Source of the DNA: Leptasterias polaris
Taxonomy: Eukaryota; Echinodermata; Asteroidea; Forcipulatida; Asteriidae
Direction of reading: 5' to 3'
DNA length: 64,000 nt
NCBI GenBank assembly: GCA_037783415.1
Contig: JAZGTN010000037.1
Span: forward strand, 5,442,501 to 5,506,500
The notes beneath the pieces were generated by a model. The model was not told the origin of the DNA. It saw nothing but the letters and a program-made list of their open reading frames with translations, and did no database searches. Within the stretch, counting starts at the first letter, position 1. Every line of letters starts with the position of its first letter. Both the position numbers and the translations under genes were made by a program. Shown one piece after another: positions 30,951-41,665 of this stretch.

Positions 30951-31206
30951 AAAGACGTCATTGCATAGAAACATGTACAAACATGCACTAACTACGATCA
31001 CTTGACGCAACAGGAAGCCTATAAAAAAATGAATCTTGACAGTAATTAGAAAGTTGTATGCATTTATTAGTCTCCGATTTAAGCTCCATCGTTAATAGGC
31101 AGAGTCCAAACCGAGCGAATTAAGCCGTAACAGCTGTGGCTACGGTTGTTGGCCACGGCGAAAACGTTAAATACTATAGGCCGTTTTAGTGATCTGGTGT
31201 CATACA

Positions 31207-31330
31207 GAAATCTTTCCCCCGGAGATTATGTTCCCCATGTGGGAAATGAACATGGACTGAAGGAAGATGATTCAAAAGAGGGCGCTGCCTATCAGAAGCA
31301 ATTTGTATAATCTCCGGTGGACAGAATCTG
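31207..31330. mobile_element. Hairpin MITE (GGAGATTCTGTCCCCC family), copy 2
   Basis: Same ends (CCCCCGGAGATTATG, TCTCCGGTGGACAGAATCTG) and inverted centre GAAGATGATTCAAAAGAGG. Confidence 0.6.
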
Positions 31331-31500
31331 CTGCTATACACCGGCAACAGCCACCAACGACTGTCAACCTCGTAAATCGAGCACTACCCTTTGTGCTCCC
31401 ATCGTTTGGACTTGGGTTTATTTAGCGACGTCCCCATTGGTTTTTTACACGAAAGCGAAGCGGAAACCTCGCTCTCTCAAATCTCCCGCATTCCTTTTCG

Positions 31501-31845
31501 TTAAAAGGGAGGGTACCTTTGGTAATTAATCCAAAAATGAATGATCATAAAAACTTACTCGGTTAAGAGCACTAGAGAGGTGCGACACCTTCGTGAAGTG
31601 ATGTAGTTTTAGAGAAAGAGGTAATTTTTCTCAAAAAATTTGAATCTGAGAGAAGTCTCAGGCATGAAGCCCTTTTTCAAGCGTCTGAAAACATACACAT
31701 TTATGCAAAAAATTTGGTTTTTCTTTCATTATTGCAACTTGGATGAACAATTTATCCCAAATTTTCACAGGTTTGTCATTGTATGCGCATATGGTGGTAC
31801 ATGTATATGCCGGATACAATAACCGCAAGTATACCCTGCCTTTAA
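31501..31845 (-). mobile_element. TTAA-flanked MITE, inverted diverged copy
   Basis: TTAA at both ends, GGTACCTTTGGTAATTA at one end and the AAATTTTCACAGGTTTGTCA block near the other, as in 50808-51170 reversed. Confidence 0.7.
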
Positions 31846-32942
31846 AAAGTCAACCAGTTTGAACGGGTGGACACCCCCATCAATTCGGACCCTGTTCTCA
31901 TCGCAATTCACATCTGAAATCCCTCCCTCGAGCTTTTTTCCACATAATTACTAATGATGTCCTTACGGTATACACACCCACGGCCTAAACTGATTGCGCC
32001 TCTTGGGGACAATTCTCGAGGGAAATTTAGTCTTCACGCCTTCCTTGTAAAAAAGAAGCCTACGTATATAATTGCCTCTCTCGAGAACCGAGGCGTGCGT
32101 GTGATTATTATTGAGACCTGAGCTCAAGAACAATTCACGGCTACTCTAAGGAGGTGGCTCAATAAAACATCTGCAGTAAAAAACCAAAAACAAAAACAAA
32201 AAATCCAGCTCCCATTCGTAAAAGACCTACTTGAACGAAAACATAAACAAGTGATTTTTGCAGACATTAATTTAAACGTTTTTTCAATCAATAAGGAAAA
32301 TGAGTTCACTGAGATTAAACAGATTTTAGTTGGGTAAAATACAAACATTTTGAATACCCTTCTCCGGTGCTTTTCAGAAAGATTCGTGAAAAGCACTGTT
32401 ACGTCATCACTCATGTTACGTTCTGTATAGCCGCTTTCTTGCAGCATTATTGAGGTATAACAAAGCAACATCCCACACATGACGTCAAAGTCTTGTCATT
32501 TTGATGCACGCCGTCAACGGCAGAAGTGTTTCTAGTTTTTCAAAACCTTGAGGTTGAGGCCTAATTTGTTGATCGATAATAACGAAAAATTCGGAAGTGT
32601 ATAACAAATATCAAAATTACATTTAAATGATAAACGAACGTAAGTTTAAATAGTAATCCCGTTAACAGATTATCGCTCAAGTACCTGTGGTGGCCTACAT
32701 GTCTGCAACACAGGCTTATAGACCAAAACACCTTTTCCTTAACTACTTGATCAGTGTATGTTTGGATTGCGGTAACACCATCATGTGTTTATCTACTTGC
32801 TACGTAGACTTTTGTTCTTTGAGAACTTGTCTTGCTATTATTATACTGCCGTGGAGTAGATTATTCGGAATTCGGGAGACTTCTCAGTTCTGAAAAGAAC
32901 TGTCCTGCTTACTACTACCTGGGCGGGAGATCGGCCGGGACG

Positions 32943-33095
32943 CGTAATTTTTTTTCCCAGGAGAGATGAGGCCACTTAGCATAAATTGGCGTGTTTTCTA
33001 CCCAAATCAGTCTTTTTTTAATTTATTACAAAAATTATTATAACACGCAAATTTATGCTAAGTGGCCTCATCTCTCCTGGGGAAAAAAATTACGC
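32943..33095. mobile_element. Fold-back MITE (GGAGAGATGAGGCC), copy 1
   Basis: Arms of about 55 bp: GTAATTTTTTTTCCCAGGAG, GAGGCCACTTAGCATAAAT and inverse, with a short AT-rich loop. Confidence 0.75.
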
Positions 33096-33175
33096 CGGTT
33101 CTATACTACTTTCGCTTGTGGATTGAGGGGACTTCTCGTTATTAACATCACTGCTGAGGAGCGAGTTCTTAATTG

Positions 33176-33219
33176 GTCTCAACGTTCCGACTAGCTTGCT
33201 CTAGTCATCGTCAGGAGAC
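33176..33219 (-). ncRNA. Hammerhead-ribozyme-like motif in Penelope-like repeat
   Basis: The minus strand reads GTCTC, CTGACGA, a perfect GACTAG/CTAGTC hairpin, GGAAC, GTT and GAGAC. The outer GTCTC/GAGAC arms pair. GAAAC is expected; the G replacing an A in the core would likely impair cleavage. Confidence 0.5.
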
Positions 33220-33391
33220 TGATCAGTGTTTAACAAAAACAAGTGAAATCCTTTAAGTTCTATCCTCAGACAGGCCTGATTGACATGGTCTATGACCCAT
33301 TAGGCAGTATGAATCATGGACTCCGAATCTACAGTTTATAAAACACTAGTCCTAGTCATACTATTATGAAGTCCATAATTAGTTGGTTCTT

Positions 33392-33570
33392 CTATAGACC
33401 TTATGCATATGACGTCATTTGTGTAGGGCGCCCTCACCTAGAGGTCAAAAGGAAGATGTTCATTGGCCAGTCTTGTGCGCCGCGCGTACAAATCAGCCCG
33501 TTTCCATTGTTTCGTCATCAGTTTACCTCTAAGATGGCGGCTTGGTGACGTCAATGCATAAGGTCTATTC
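33392..33570 (+). mobile_element. CRE/YY1-bearing MITE, copy 3
   Basis: Complete copy inserted into the tyrosine-recombinase pseudogene, between the PLSYTKC and YGLH boxes. Confidence 0.85.
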
Positions 33571-34180
33571 CTAGTTCCTACTTGCTTGAGTGCGTCTAAG
33601 ACCACTTCTCTACACTTTGTGTAACTGAGAGGTCTACCGAGCAACGGTGTATACGATGACGTGCTAGAATGGTAGGACATGGCAGTGAGAAATACTTGTC
33701 TTGTGTGTCTGCTAAGAAGATGGTATTTCCGTCCCTTAAAAATGTCCGTTTTTGAGTGAGGAATAAAGATACTTAGGCAATTTTCTGCTGGTAATTCTCG
33801 TATGTGGCTAGCTTTAATTTGAGCCATCTCGGCGTGCCTAAAAAGAAGGTGTAAATTTAAGGGAGACATAGAATGCCGTCTTTAAATCGATCAGACTGCA
33901 ACCAGAATGCCCAAATTTATCGACTATAGCTTTGACTAGTTCTTTTTGTACTGGTGGTTTGTGTAATTTTCTTCTTTCGCTAATTATGAGCTGTTGCACT
34001 ATTGGTGAATCCATAGGATTGGGTGTAATGTTCACTATTGAGTGGAGCCATTTTATGGCAGCTGCAATTGTCACTATTGTACTGTCAGAATTTGCGACAT
34101 TACTTTTATGGACAATGGATGTAGCTATAACATTGGTACTTGTTTAAGTTACTTAAATCTAGAATCAACCTCCTCTTCAC
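33571..34180 (-). pseudogene. Tyrosine recombinase of a DIRS/Ngaro- or Crypton-like element, broken
   Basis: Conceptual translation gives an N-terminal part (AAIKWLHSIVNITPNP...RRKLHKPPVQKE) and, after a frameshift near 33850, a catalytic part: HAEMAQIKASHI, FIPHSKTDIFKGR, LLGRPLSYTKCREVVLDALKQVG. Order and spacing match eukaryotic YR integrases. The reading is cut by a MITE (33392-33570); beyond it the EEPTNYGLHN segment (about 33360-33391) continues with the box containing the catalytic His. No Arg/Tyr-containing C-terminus survives. Stops and the frameshift make it dead. Confidence 0.7.
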
Positions 34181-34571
34181 TGCCTGACGCTTTCATTGGC
34201 TACAGCAACTACCATACCAGATAATTATGCTCCATGGCAAGTCCCAGTTGCTCAAAGACCAGTCCAAATGCCTACATAAAAAGGCTCACCTTTTCAGTAA
34301 TTCTTCCGGATATAGAAGCAATTTAGATATTTCTTCCGATACAGACTTTCCAACATGGATGATTTATTATTGTTTGAAAACATAGGAGGAGGTTGTTGGG
34401 CAAAAGGAATACGGTAACCTTCGCTAATAATTGACATGACTGTAGAGGATGCTCCAATCTCATACCAAAAATGATATGGCTCCTTTTAATATTCCCTTTA
34501 CATTTACATCGACTGATAAATAAATCATTGACATCGCAAAACTTGAAATTACAGTATACCTGAAACACGTC

Positions 34572-34862
34572 ACCAAATTTCTTTTGAAGTTCTGCCACTT
34601 TAGGACAGGCTTGGAGCTGAGGCTTGTGCCTGTGGGCTGGGCCCGGCTGTGATTGTTGTTGCGGGCAAGAGAGCTTGGACTGGTACTGGGACTTGCCATG
34701 GAGCATAATTATCTGGTATGGTAGTTGCTGTAGCCAATGAAAGGTGCGACTTGAGCTCTTGGCTTGACCCTTGGGGATTGAAGGGGACCATAAAAGTGAA
34801 GGGGAATTCTCGGGCCCAATGACCGGCTGTTTTACAGATGTAGCACATGCCATTCGGCAAGC
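34572..34862 (-). pseudogene. Gag-like zinc-knuckle exon fragment
   Basis: Bordered on the minus strand by a long pyrimidine tract with CAG acceptor (after 34863) and a CAG/GTATAC donor (before 34572). It encodes GMCYICKTAGHWAREFP, a CCHC knuckle whose last Cys is Phe, then a Pro/Ala/Gln-rich stretch (PDNYAPWQVPVPVQ) and, after a frameshift, LQKKFGDVFQ. Such knuckles occur in gag of YR and LTR retroelements. Part of it is duplicated in inverted orientation at 34190-34249. Confidence 0.5.
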
Positions 34863-35307
34863 CTGGTGAAAAAACAAAACAATACAAAAACAGATGGAAA
34901 AAGGAAAACAAAATGAAAAGGGGGCAATAGGGATTTGTCGTAACAAACAATTTTTGTTCTGATAAGGTTCAATGCACTCAGCGACAGAAAATGACCTGAA
35001 CTGGATACGCATAGTTTCCTTTGGTTTATATAGGCCTACCAAACGCTTCGGCAGTTTGCTTATGCTTCACTGCTTTTGGGAATGTAATGGTTGGATTGAA
35101 CTCGGTATGGTAACATCGATTGTCAACGCCCTACACACGTGACCCAGGGCGCTACAGACGCGTTAATTTTTTTTCTTTTCAATCGAACAAAACTAAATTA
35201 TTTGTAAGGTTATGGGTTACTTGTGTTTTGCGGTTTCGCAGTGTAAAAACATAAAATAAAAACAATTATACTGGCATATATATATATATAAAATTAGTAG
35301 GGTAGAT

Positions 35308-35347
35308 GGCCTTAGTTTTCGATCCAAACTGGACCTTCTTCAGAGGC
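35308..35347 (-). ncRNA. Hammerhead-ribozyme-like motif, core intact
   Basis: The minus strand reads GCCT, CTGAAGA, a GGTCC/GGATC hairpin, GAAA, ACTA and AGGCC. CUGANGA, GAA and a NUH triplet (CUA) are present and GCCU can pair with AGGC. Stem III is minimal, as in Penelope-like ribozymes. Activity is unproven. Confidence 0.5.
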
Positions 35348-35469
35348 ATTAACAAGTACAAACAAAAACATATCCATTTATAGCAAAAAGAGGAGCAAAG
35401 GATTAGGGGAAGGTATCAACAAAAAAAGCGGGAAGATTATAGCCAATCAAAGTTATTAATTTACAGACA

Positions 35470-36090
35470 ATGGGTTGGCTAAGAACCAATCAGAGTAAAG
35501 TAGTGTTATCAATTTGTTTTCTTTTATTTATTATCCTATTTATTTGTTTATCCATCCATTATTGCATTATTTATTGCTTTATTTCTTTTTTACATGTACT
35601 TATTTATTTATTTATTCATTTATTTATTAATACTTTATATCTATATTTTTAATTTAACTATTTATTTATTTTGTTTTATTTGCTTGTCTTATTTCTAGTG
35701 TTTGTTTTTGCCATGCTCTTGTTGTAAAGGTTAACCTCTTTTTGTATCAAATTTGTTTTTGTTATTTTAAGTTGTGCTTTGTGTATGCAGATTATATATA
35801 TTTATTCTAAATTATTTTTATTTTTCCAAAGAGAGTATTTTATATAGTGTTTTTGCCTCCCTATGTGACTGGATTAACAGGCTTTCGAGCTACAGTGTTT
35901 TATTATACTTTTGTTGATCCTGGCCATCACATTACGGTTGTTTTGTAATTTAGTTTTGCCCTTACGGTTTGTCTTGCTTTGTTTTTACTTTTGTTTTCTT
36001 TTGTTTTTATATATCCATTTTACATACTGTCTGTTTGTAATTATGTTTAATGGCCAAATAAAGAATAAGAATAAGAATAAGGACAAAGGA
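35470..36090 (+). mobile_element. Probable LINE 3'UTR with GAATAA tail
   Basis: A T-rich stretch ends TTTAATGGCCAAATAAAGAATAAGAATAAGAATAAGG, a retroposon-like tail with a repeated hexamer. No reverse transcriptase is present. Confidence 0.4.
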
Positions 36091-36556
36091 TGGTCAGTGT
36101 GAAAAGGGTGGATTACTGGACCATAAAGGTGGTAACTGTATTCTGGGTATAACAATGCGGGAAGCATGAAAGGGTAGGATTAGAGGGCAAGTTGCATCAA
36201 GATAATGCAACTCACAATGAGGGGCAAGACAAAAATAACTAGTGAAGAAAGTTGAGTAAGCAACAAGAAAATTATGTGAATAGGAATGTAATACTAGATG
36301 AAATGTAAGAAATAAAAAGTAGGCAAGAGGAACCTGCAGAGATAGCGGGTTATTAAATACTCTGCAAAAGGAATAGGCCTAGGTTATTAGCGGGTTAATT
36401 ATAAACAACTTGTTGAGAGAAAGAAGAGTAAAAAATAAACCAGTAGAGAGAACAGGTTAATTGCAGTGAACGTATTTATGAGAAAATAGAATTAGCTGTT
36501 GCAAACTGCTTACCAACCAAAAGGACCTGTGGTATAAATGCAAAAAATAAGTTAGT

Positions 36557-36597
36557 GGCCTGACGTTTCGACCCTAGCAGAGTCTTTCTCGAAGGCT
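36557..36597 (-). ncRNA. Hammerhead-ribozyme-like motif of Penelope-like element (degenerate)
   Basis: The minus strand has AGCCT, a conserved-box position read as TCGAGAA instead of CTGANGA, a helix II hairpin (GAC...GTC), then GAAAC, GTC and AGGCC pairing with the leading GGCCT-like strand. The 3' half is ideal; the 5' core box is mutated, so it is probably inactive. Confidence 0.45.
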
Positions 36598-36668
36598 AAA
36601 TGACAACACACAACACACGTATTTATATTACATCAACAAAATAAGCAAGCAAAATAAGTGATGGGAAG

Positions 36669-36835
36669 TTATTTAATACCAGTGTTTATGTTAAGTCCAA
36701 AGGGTTGGACTGTCTTAATTTGGTGAATCCAGTGTGATTCTCTGAGCTTGCGGTGTGTGTCATCACCATTGCAAGCCTCAATCACCAGAAGTTCAACATC
36801 CTTGACGCTGTGGTCAATATATATTGTTTTGTTTT
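36669..36835 (-). pseudogene. Penelope-like element, C-terminal endonuclease-domain fragment
   Basis: The minus-strand frame reads DVELLVIEACNGDDTHRKL, then HWIHQIKTVQPFGLN and a stop at 36669-36671. The W-I-x-x-L/I-x-T-x-x-P-F-G-L-N ending is characteristic of Penelope-like elements (after the GIY-YIG endonuclease). The 3' flank continues into the ribozyme-like motif at 36557-36597. The reverse transcriptase is absent. Confidence 0.65.
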
Positions 36836-38192
36836 TAGTTTTTTGCTTTCTTCAACGTCAATAAAGATTATTAGCTTTCAAAAAGTTCGAAATCAACATT
36901 CCAAATGAGGTAGACACGTTTTCCCAACGTACTGCACTCTGCTATGGGACACTATGATATTCATTTAGTATTTAACCGTATAATGGCATCGCAGGATATT
37001 AATACAGAGTTTCGGTTTCATTTTTTTTGCTGGCGCCAATAAAACAAGATAAACGCGGCAAACTATTTTGCAGGGCCATTTGAATAAGAATAGACAGTGT
37101 AGACCCAAAATGATGCCATACAAGACGAGTCACCATGCTAAGAAATTAAACTCTTCGTCCAACTGTCTTCAGAAAAAAAAAAAATTAACCAGCCGAGGAC
37201 AACTTCGTTTTTTTCAAAGCTGCGGTAGTATATCTCGAAATCCTTGAAAGGAAAGTGTTTCAATATAAAAAGGGGGCAAAGAGTCAATCAACGAGTGGCT
37301 ACAAGACATTATTGCAGTGTTACTTTGCGTTATTGTTTAATACTAAAACATGTTGATAAACATCTTCTTATATAATAGTTGTCTAACGAATAGTAATTAT
37401 TCATGCATCGTCAATCATTCTATGTCCGATATGTGGCCGAGGGAGTCCCCTGAATGCTCACTCTTCCCCTCTAAACACCCCCCGGAAAATCCTCTAAAGA
37501 ATTCCTGAGGTTCCCGGAACACAATGCAGCCACGACCCCAAGCCACATGTTGAGCACCAAGATACAAAATAATTATTAAACACCACACAGAGAGATGAAC
37601 CCAAACATGTATACGTTAAGTTGACATATTCGATCCTCTTCAGTTATTATTGGGCTTACAGATGACAGCAAAAATCAAAAATAAACCACTGAAACAAATC
37701 ATAAAACAAGCATTCGTAGTGAAGAACTTTCGAGCTCGAATAATAGCAATACAAATCTCACCAAATCTGGCCGACATTACTTGCCCATATTTTTTTCCAT
37801 AGAGAATATGATACTACGGTTGTTTGTAGGTATTATATTTTTCTAACTCTATTTATTATTCTATTTAATTACGAAGTTCCAGTTTAAAAAAAAATGTCAA
37901 GTCTGAAAGCTCGGTGATTATAAAATTCACACTAGAAGTATAGTACAATAATTAATTCCAGAGGGATAACTCGAGAAAAAAACATTCGGAGATCTCACAA
38001 ATCATCGCATTACGATTGCCAACAAAACCCATAAACATGACCACCTATAGTTCAATACAAGTATAATGTGCTTATTGGAAACTAGCAGGGGATGGAAGTT
38101 CACTCTCCTCCAAAAACATATAACTTTCCTTTTAAAAATGCAGATTTAGTATACACATTTTTATCAGGTAGACTGACACATGAAGCAACCAT

Positions 38193-38469
38193 GGGTCCAA
38201 TTTCATAGAGCTGCTTAGCGGCCGATTTTGTGCTTATTGTACCGCGGTACGAATTTCCATTTCGAAGCGCTGCTAACCGTAAGGTTAGGGAAAGGCACGC
38301 TAATCTTTCGTTGCTTACTGTATGAAAATGAATGAAGTAACAATGCAAATCAATGGAAACGCGCAAGCTGGCCACCTAATTTTCTTGCTTACGCTTTAGC
38401 AAATTTGTTCTCCTATAGTTAGCACGAAAATATGCTTATCGTTAAGCAGCGCTATGGCATTGGCCCCCG
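38193..38469. mobile_element. Hairpin MITE (TTCATAGAGCTGCTTAG), inside duplication A
   Basis: GGGTCCAATTTCATAGAGC at the left and GCGCTATGGCATTGGCCCCC at the right. The same insertion is at 49001-49276, so it predates the duplication. Confidence 0.7.
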
Positions 38470-39001
38470 GTAAAACATTATTTCGACATAAAGCTATTGC
38501 GGCTTACGCTCCGGCTCCGTGGCCGGGTTCTGTTTGACGTTGCGCTCATCCCAAAAGAACACTACTTCAAACCAAGCAGGAACCCAAGTCGAGGTTTGGG
38601 AAAGGGCCCTCCACAGCTAACAGCACAAGCACCATTTAAATGATGGATACATTGTTTTTAATAATAATAATAATACAAATGTTACTTTTACCGCGTATTT
38701 TCCATTAAAAGGAGAAGGAAAACATCTATCAGGACTTGGACACACATTATCATTTTTTCACCGTAATCTCTTTTTAACGCTTCATCCGATCACCATTTAA
38801 TTTTTGTGAATTTCACAATATTTATTCAATAAAAAAGGTGGACAAATATATAATAATAGAGTAGAATATATAATGTTATTGTTTAATAATAAACACTGTA
38901 ATCATCTATCAGATAAAATGAGGCAAAAATCACCCTAACGGCAGTCTTCCCTTATTGTTTATAATCGGGTGTTGTTTGTTGGTTTGTTTTGGTTTTAACT
39001 T

Positions 39002-39742
39002 TTAGTCAAGTTTCCCCCCGTGAATGGGGCAGCCACTGCCAAGAATTTCTTTTCCTCTTGCGAGATCCGACGCTGGTATTTGTCCCTCCAGTGCTTTGAT
39101 GAATTCGTCGGGCTTGTAAAATACCTCCAACTTGCAGATTTTGAGGGTGTCGTTGACGGTAGCCACTAGGAAGCCATGCATCTCCACGACTTGCCCCTCG
39201 CCGAGGTTTTCCTTGTAGGACCCGTCGAACACTCCCCAGTGGCGCCACGAAAAAGCAACTCTGGGCGGTCCCGAAAAAACGTGTAACACCTCCCACGGAA
39301 AGCCTTTCTGGAAGGCTCCACGGAAAACGTCATGAGAACTTTCAAACGTGTGCTGGTCCGAGTCGTACAGTTGTTTGGAAGCCACTGAAAGAAGAGTGTT
39401 GTAGGTGCCGAGCGTGGACGCTTTCTTTCCGTCGAAGTTTTTACCGTTGACTTCAAATTGGTAGCGATCTGCATCGATGGTGGACCAAGTCTTGTAGTCA
39501 GGTAGATGAGTTGCTTCCGTTTCCCAAGTTTTCACGAGATTCTCGACAATCATTTCGAGTGAGCCGGGCTTGTGGTTCATAGTCTTGCCTTTGAAGTAGG
39601 CAAGATCAGCTGCACGATAGTCGGGCTTGCCGTGTCTCCATGCGGAGGGCGGGGCGTCCAAGTTGCCTCTGTCTGGTCGCACGAACTTGTAGGTGTCTAT
39701 CATTTCCTGTAATTGCGAGTCAAGTTCTTTGGCAGAGCTCAT
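39002..39742 (-). CDS. Pathogen-related protein-like (SnoaL/NTF2-like fold), copy 1
   Basis: A 246-aa intronless ORF resembling the 'pathogen-related protein' family first described in cereals and found sporadically in fungi and invertebrates; its biochemical role is unknown. Seen: N-terminal WRHGKPDY block, TWETEATHL, the FESSHDVFR motif (133-141), WEVLHVFSGPP (150-160), WRHWG (166-170) and the KLEVFYKPDEFIKAL strand-helix typical of the family. There is no signal peptide or membrane segment, so it is probably cytosolic. An AATAAA lies about 175 bp past the stop (minus strand, near 38821-38826). It lies in a ~2.45 kb direct duplication with the copy at 49774-50550; the two differ at four residues before the C-terminus, where this copy stops 12 residues earlier. 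Lack of introns could mean an ancient retrocopy or simply a single-exon gene. Confidence 0.87.
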   Translation of the reverse strand: MSSAKELDSQLQEMIDTYKFVRPDRGNLDAPPSAWRHGKPDYRAADLAYFKGKTMNHKPGSLEMIVENLVKTWETEATHLPDYKTWSTIDADRYQFEVNGKNFDGKKASTLGTYNTLLSVASKQLYDSDQHTFESSHDVFRGAFQKGFPWEVLHVFSGPPRVAFSWRHWGVFDGSYKENLGEGQVVEMHGFLVATVNDTLKICKLEVFYKPDEFIKALEGQIPASDLARGKEILGSGCPIHGGKLD

Positions 39743-39870
39743 AGTTGGTTTTGTTGGTGAGATCTAAAGATCTTTTCCAGAGAAATAAGGGCAACTGCAA
39801 AAGGGGCAAATGTTAAATGGTACTTTTCTATACTGGAGAATAGTCCATATGGACTAGTTTCTAATCTTAT

Positions 39871-40128
39871 TTGTGCTCAATGACAAACAACTGTTATGCA
39901 AATTCCCAAGCATGGTTGTCAATACGGTCCTCCATGTAAATAGCACTCTCCAGCAATGCAAACACTCTCGTCATAGGTCGCTGGAGTTGGCCAAATACAA
40001 AGCAGATATGAGATTCAGGATTTCGGAATTTGCTCTTTATAAGCAAACTCTGAGTTGACCCATATAATACCGTATTATGACAACCATGCTTTGGAATTTG
40101 CATAACAGTTGTTTGACCTTGAGCACAA
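39871..40128. mobile_element. Hairpin MITE next to the duplication edge
   Basis: TTGTGCTCAA, CAAACAACTGTTATGCAAATT and CATGGTTGTCA at the left are mirrored at the right; arms ~55 bp. Confidence 0.7.
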
Positions 40129-41665
40129 GGGCACAATTGCAAAATACCCTGCAACTCATAAACACCACCCCGTAGCCGGCTACGCCGTCACCGTTTTAGT
40201 AAGACCATGTGACCTGTGACATCACATGTTTACAAAAGAGCCACAGAGCCTGGACTTCCTGCAGGCACAGTTTGTACGCAGCTCAATGGAAGAAAACAAT
40301 CAATCTTATTATTTTATGGAGATTGCACTGTCTGATTTTTCTCAACTTTTGATATGAAGAAAGTGGGGACATCTCAAAAGCTGTACAGCAGTTGCTTTTG
40401 TAACTATTGAATTTATGTGAAAATTATGACACAGAATGTAAATTTTCTCATATGGCCTGTGTAGTATCTTGCCCGTCAGGAAATGCATTAGAATGTACAA
40501 GGTCACCATTTCTGTAAATAAAGGTAACATGGTATATAATGTAAAAATATAACGGTAGTTGTTGTGAGGGGTAATCCGTTAGCATGCCAGCCGTTCGTTT
40601 GACCTTGGGTCAGACGTTTAAAACGTTTTAATTTTTTTTTAAAACAAAATTTAAATTTTTATTTCTCCCGAAAATTCCTAGTGATGTGTCACGTGAATAC
40701 TTTATAGAAATTCAAAATGGCTTCCATATCCGGCGGATATCTTTGATTTTTGTTTTACCTTTAGCACTCAGTTTTTGTGTAATATAAATATAAATGATGC
40801 ACAATACCATGTGACGAGGCCCGACAAAAAGCATTTTTGACCATGGAGAAAATGGTGCTGACCCATCATATTCTAATACAGGTCACGCACCAGTTCAAAC
40901 ACACAACCAACATATTGTAAGTGGACATCCTGTAGCCATAGGGATTCGTGCTCATGGAGGGTCAGTGCGGTCAGTGTGTAATATTTCATGAGTGCCCCCT
41001 ATAAGTTTGTAAAGGGGTTCAACATTTCAACTTTTATTATCAATGAAATATTTTGTAGCATGCTAATGTTCAACTTCTAAGGCCAAGAAATATAACCGTC
41101 AGTCAGGCATCTTCATTGCACCATGGACCCAAAAGCTGGTGGTAATACCGATGGAAAAAACTAAAATACACCCACCCCCCAAAAAAAGGATAAGCCATGG
41201 AATATTGCACCCCAATGGTGACCCCACTATATTAAAATTGTCATTTTTGATACATAATATTTGTGATACATGCTCAGCTAAAAAATGAAACAGTTCTTTG
41301 CAGGTCAAATTGTACTTGCTGGACCATGTCCTCCATACACAATGCTTTCAAATAGATCTTTGCAGGTCTAGTTGGTACTTGATGTATCATGTCCTCCATA
41401 CACAAATATGCTTTCAAATAGATTACTTGTTCTTTCTCTGGAAATAGTGTAGATATTCAACAATTTCACAATGGGCCAACTGGCCTATAGCCTATTTCCC
41501 ACCACAAATATAAACACCAAGTACAGTTGAAAAATAGTGTTCCAATAGTGATACAAGCATACAAACTTTTTTGAAATGTTGTTAGCATACATGATCTTAA
41601 AAATTATAAAGGTTTCCACATCATAATGTGAATTTGGGGGAGGGGGGGGGGGGTAAACTGTGCTC
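39873..41665. other. Intergenic between pathogen-related copy 1 and the LINE
   Basis: Two repeats (39871-40128, 40202-40545), a ~62 bp tandem duplication at about 41292-41431 (TCCTCCATACACAA, CTTTCAAATAGAT), and a poly-G run at 41637. Otherwise nothing recognised. Confidence 0.5.
40202..40545. repeat. Interspersed repeat X, copy 1
   Basis: AGACCATGTGACC, ACAAAAGAGCCACAGAGCCTG and TGGAGATTGCACTGTCTGAT blocks shared with 51854-52135; its right third is inverted between the copies. Confidence 0.65.

Larger units (their letters stand above)
32735..33240 (+). repeat. Penelope-like repeat (pLTR-type), interrupted by a hairpin MITE
   Basis: Contains the block from GCGGTAACACCAT to GAAAAGAACTGTCCTG that recurs at 19725-19872 (inverted) and 47910-48110. 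It then continues through a CGGCCGGGAC junction, the fold-back MITE at 32943-33095, and the ribozyme-like motif at 33176-33219. Confidence 0.55.
37376..39830. repeat. Segmental duplication, copy A
   Basis: Direct copy of 48193-50632, about 10.8 kb apart. Both start near a TAATTATTCATGCATCGTC stretch and end at GGCAACTGCAAAAGGGG followed by AAATGTTAAATGGTAC. The copies differ by scattered substitutions and small indels. Each holds the pathogen-related gene, its 3' flank and the same hairpin MITE. Confidence 0.9.

Noticed and set aside
38100..38375. 91-codon minus-strand frame, repeated at 48956
   Set aside because: It translates a hairpin MITE present in both duplicated blocks, not a gene.
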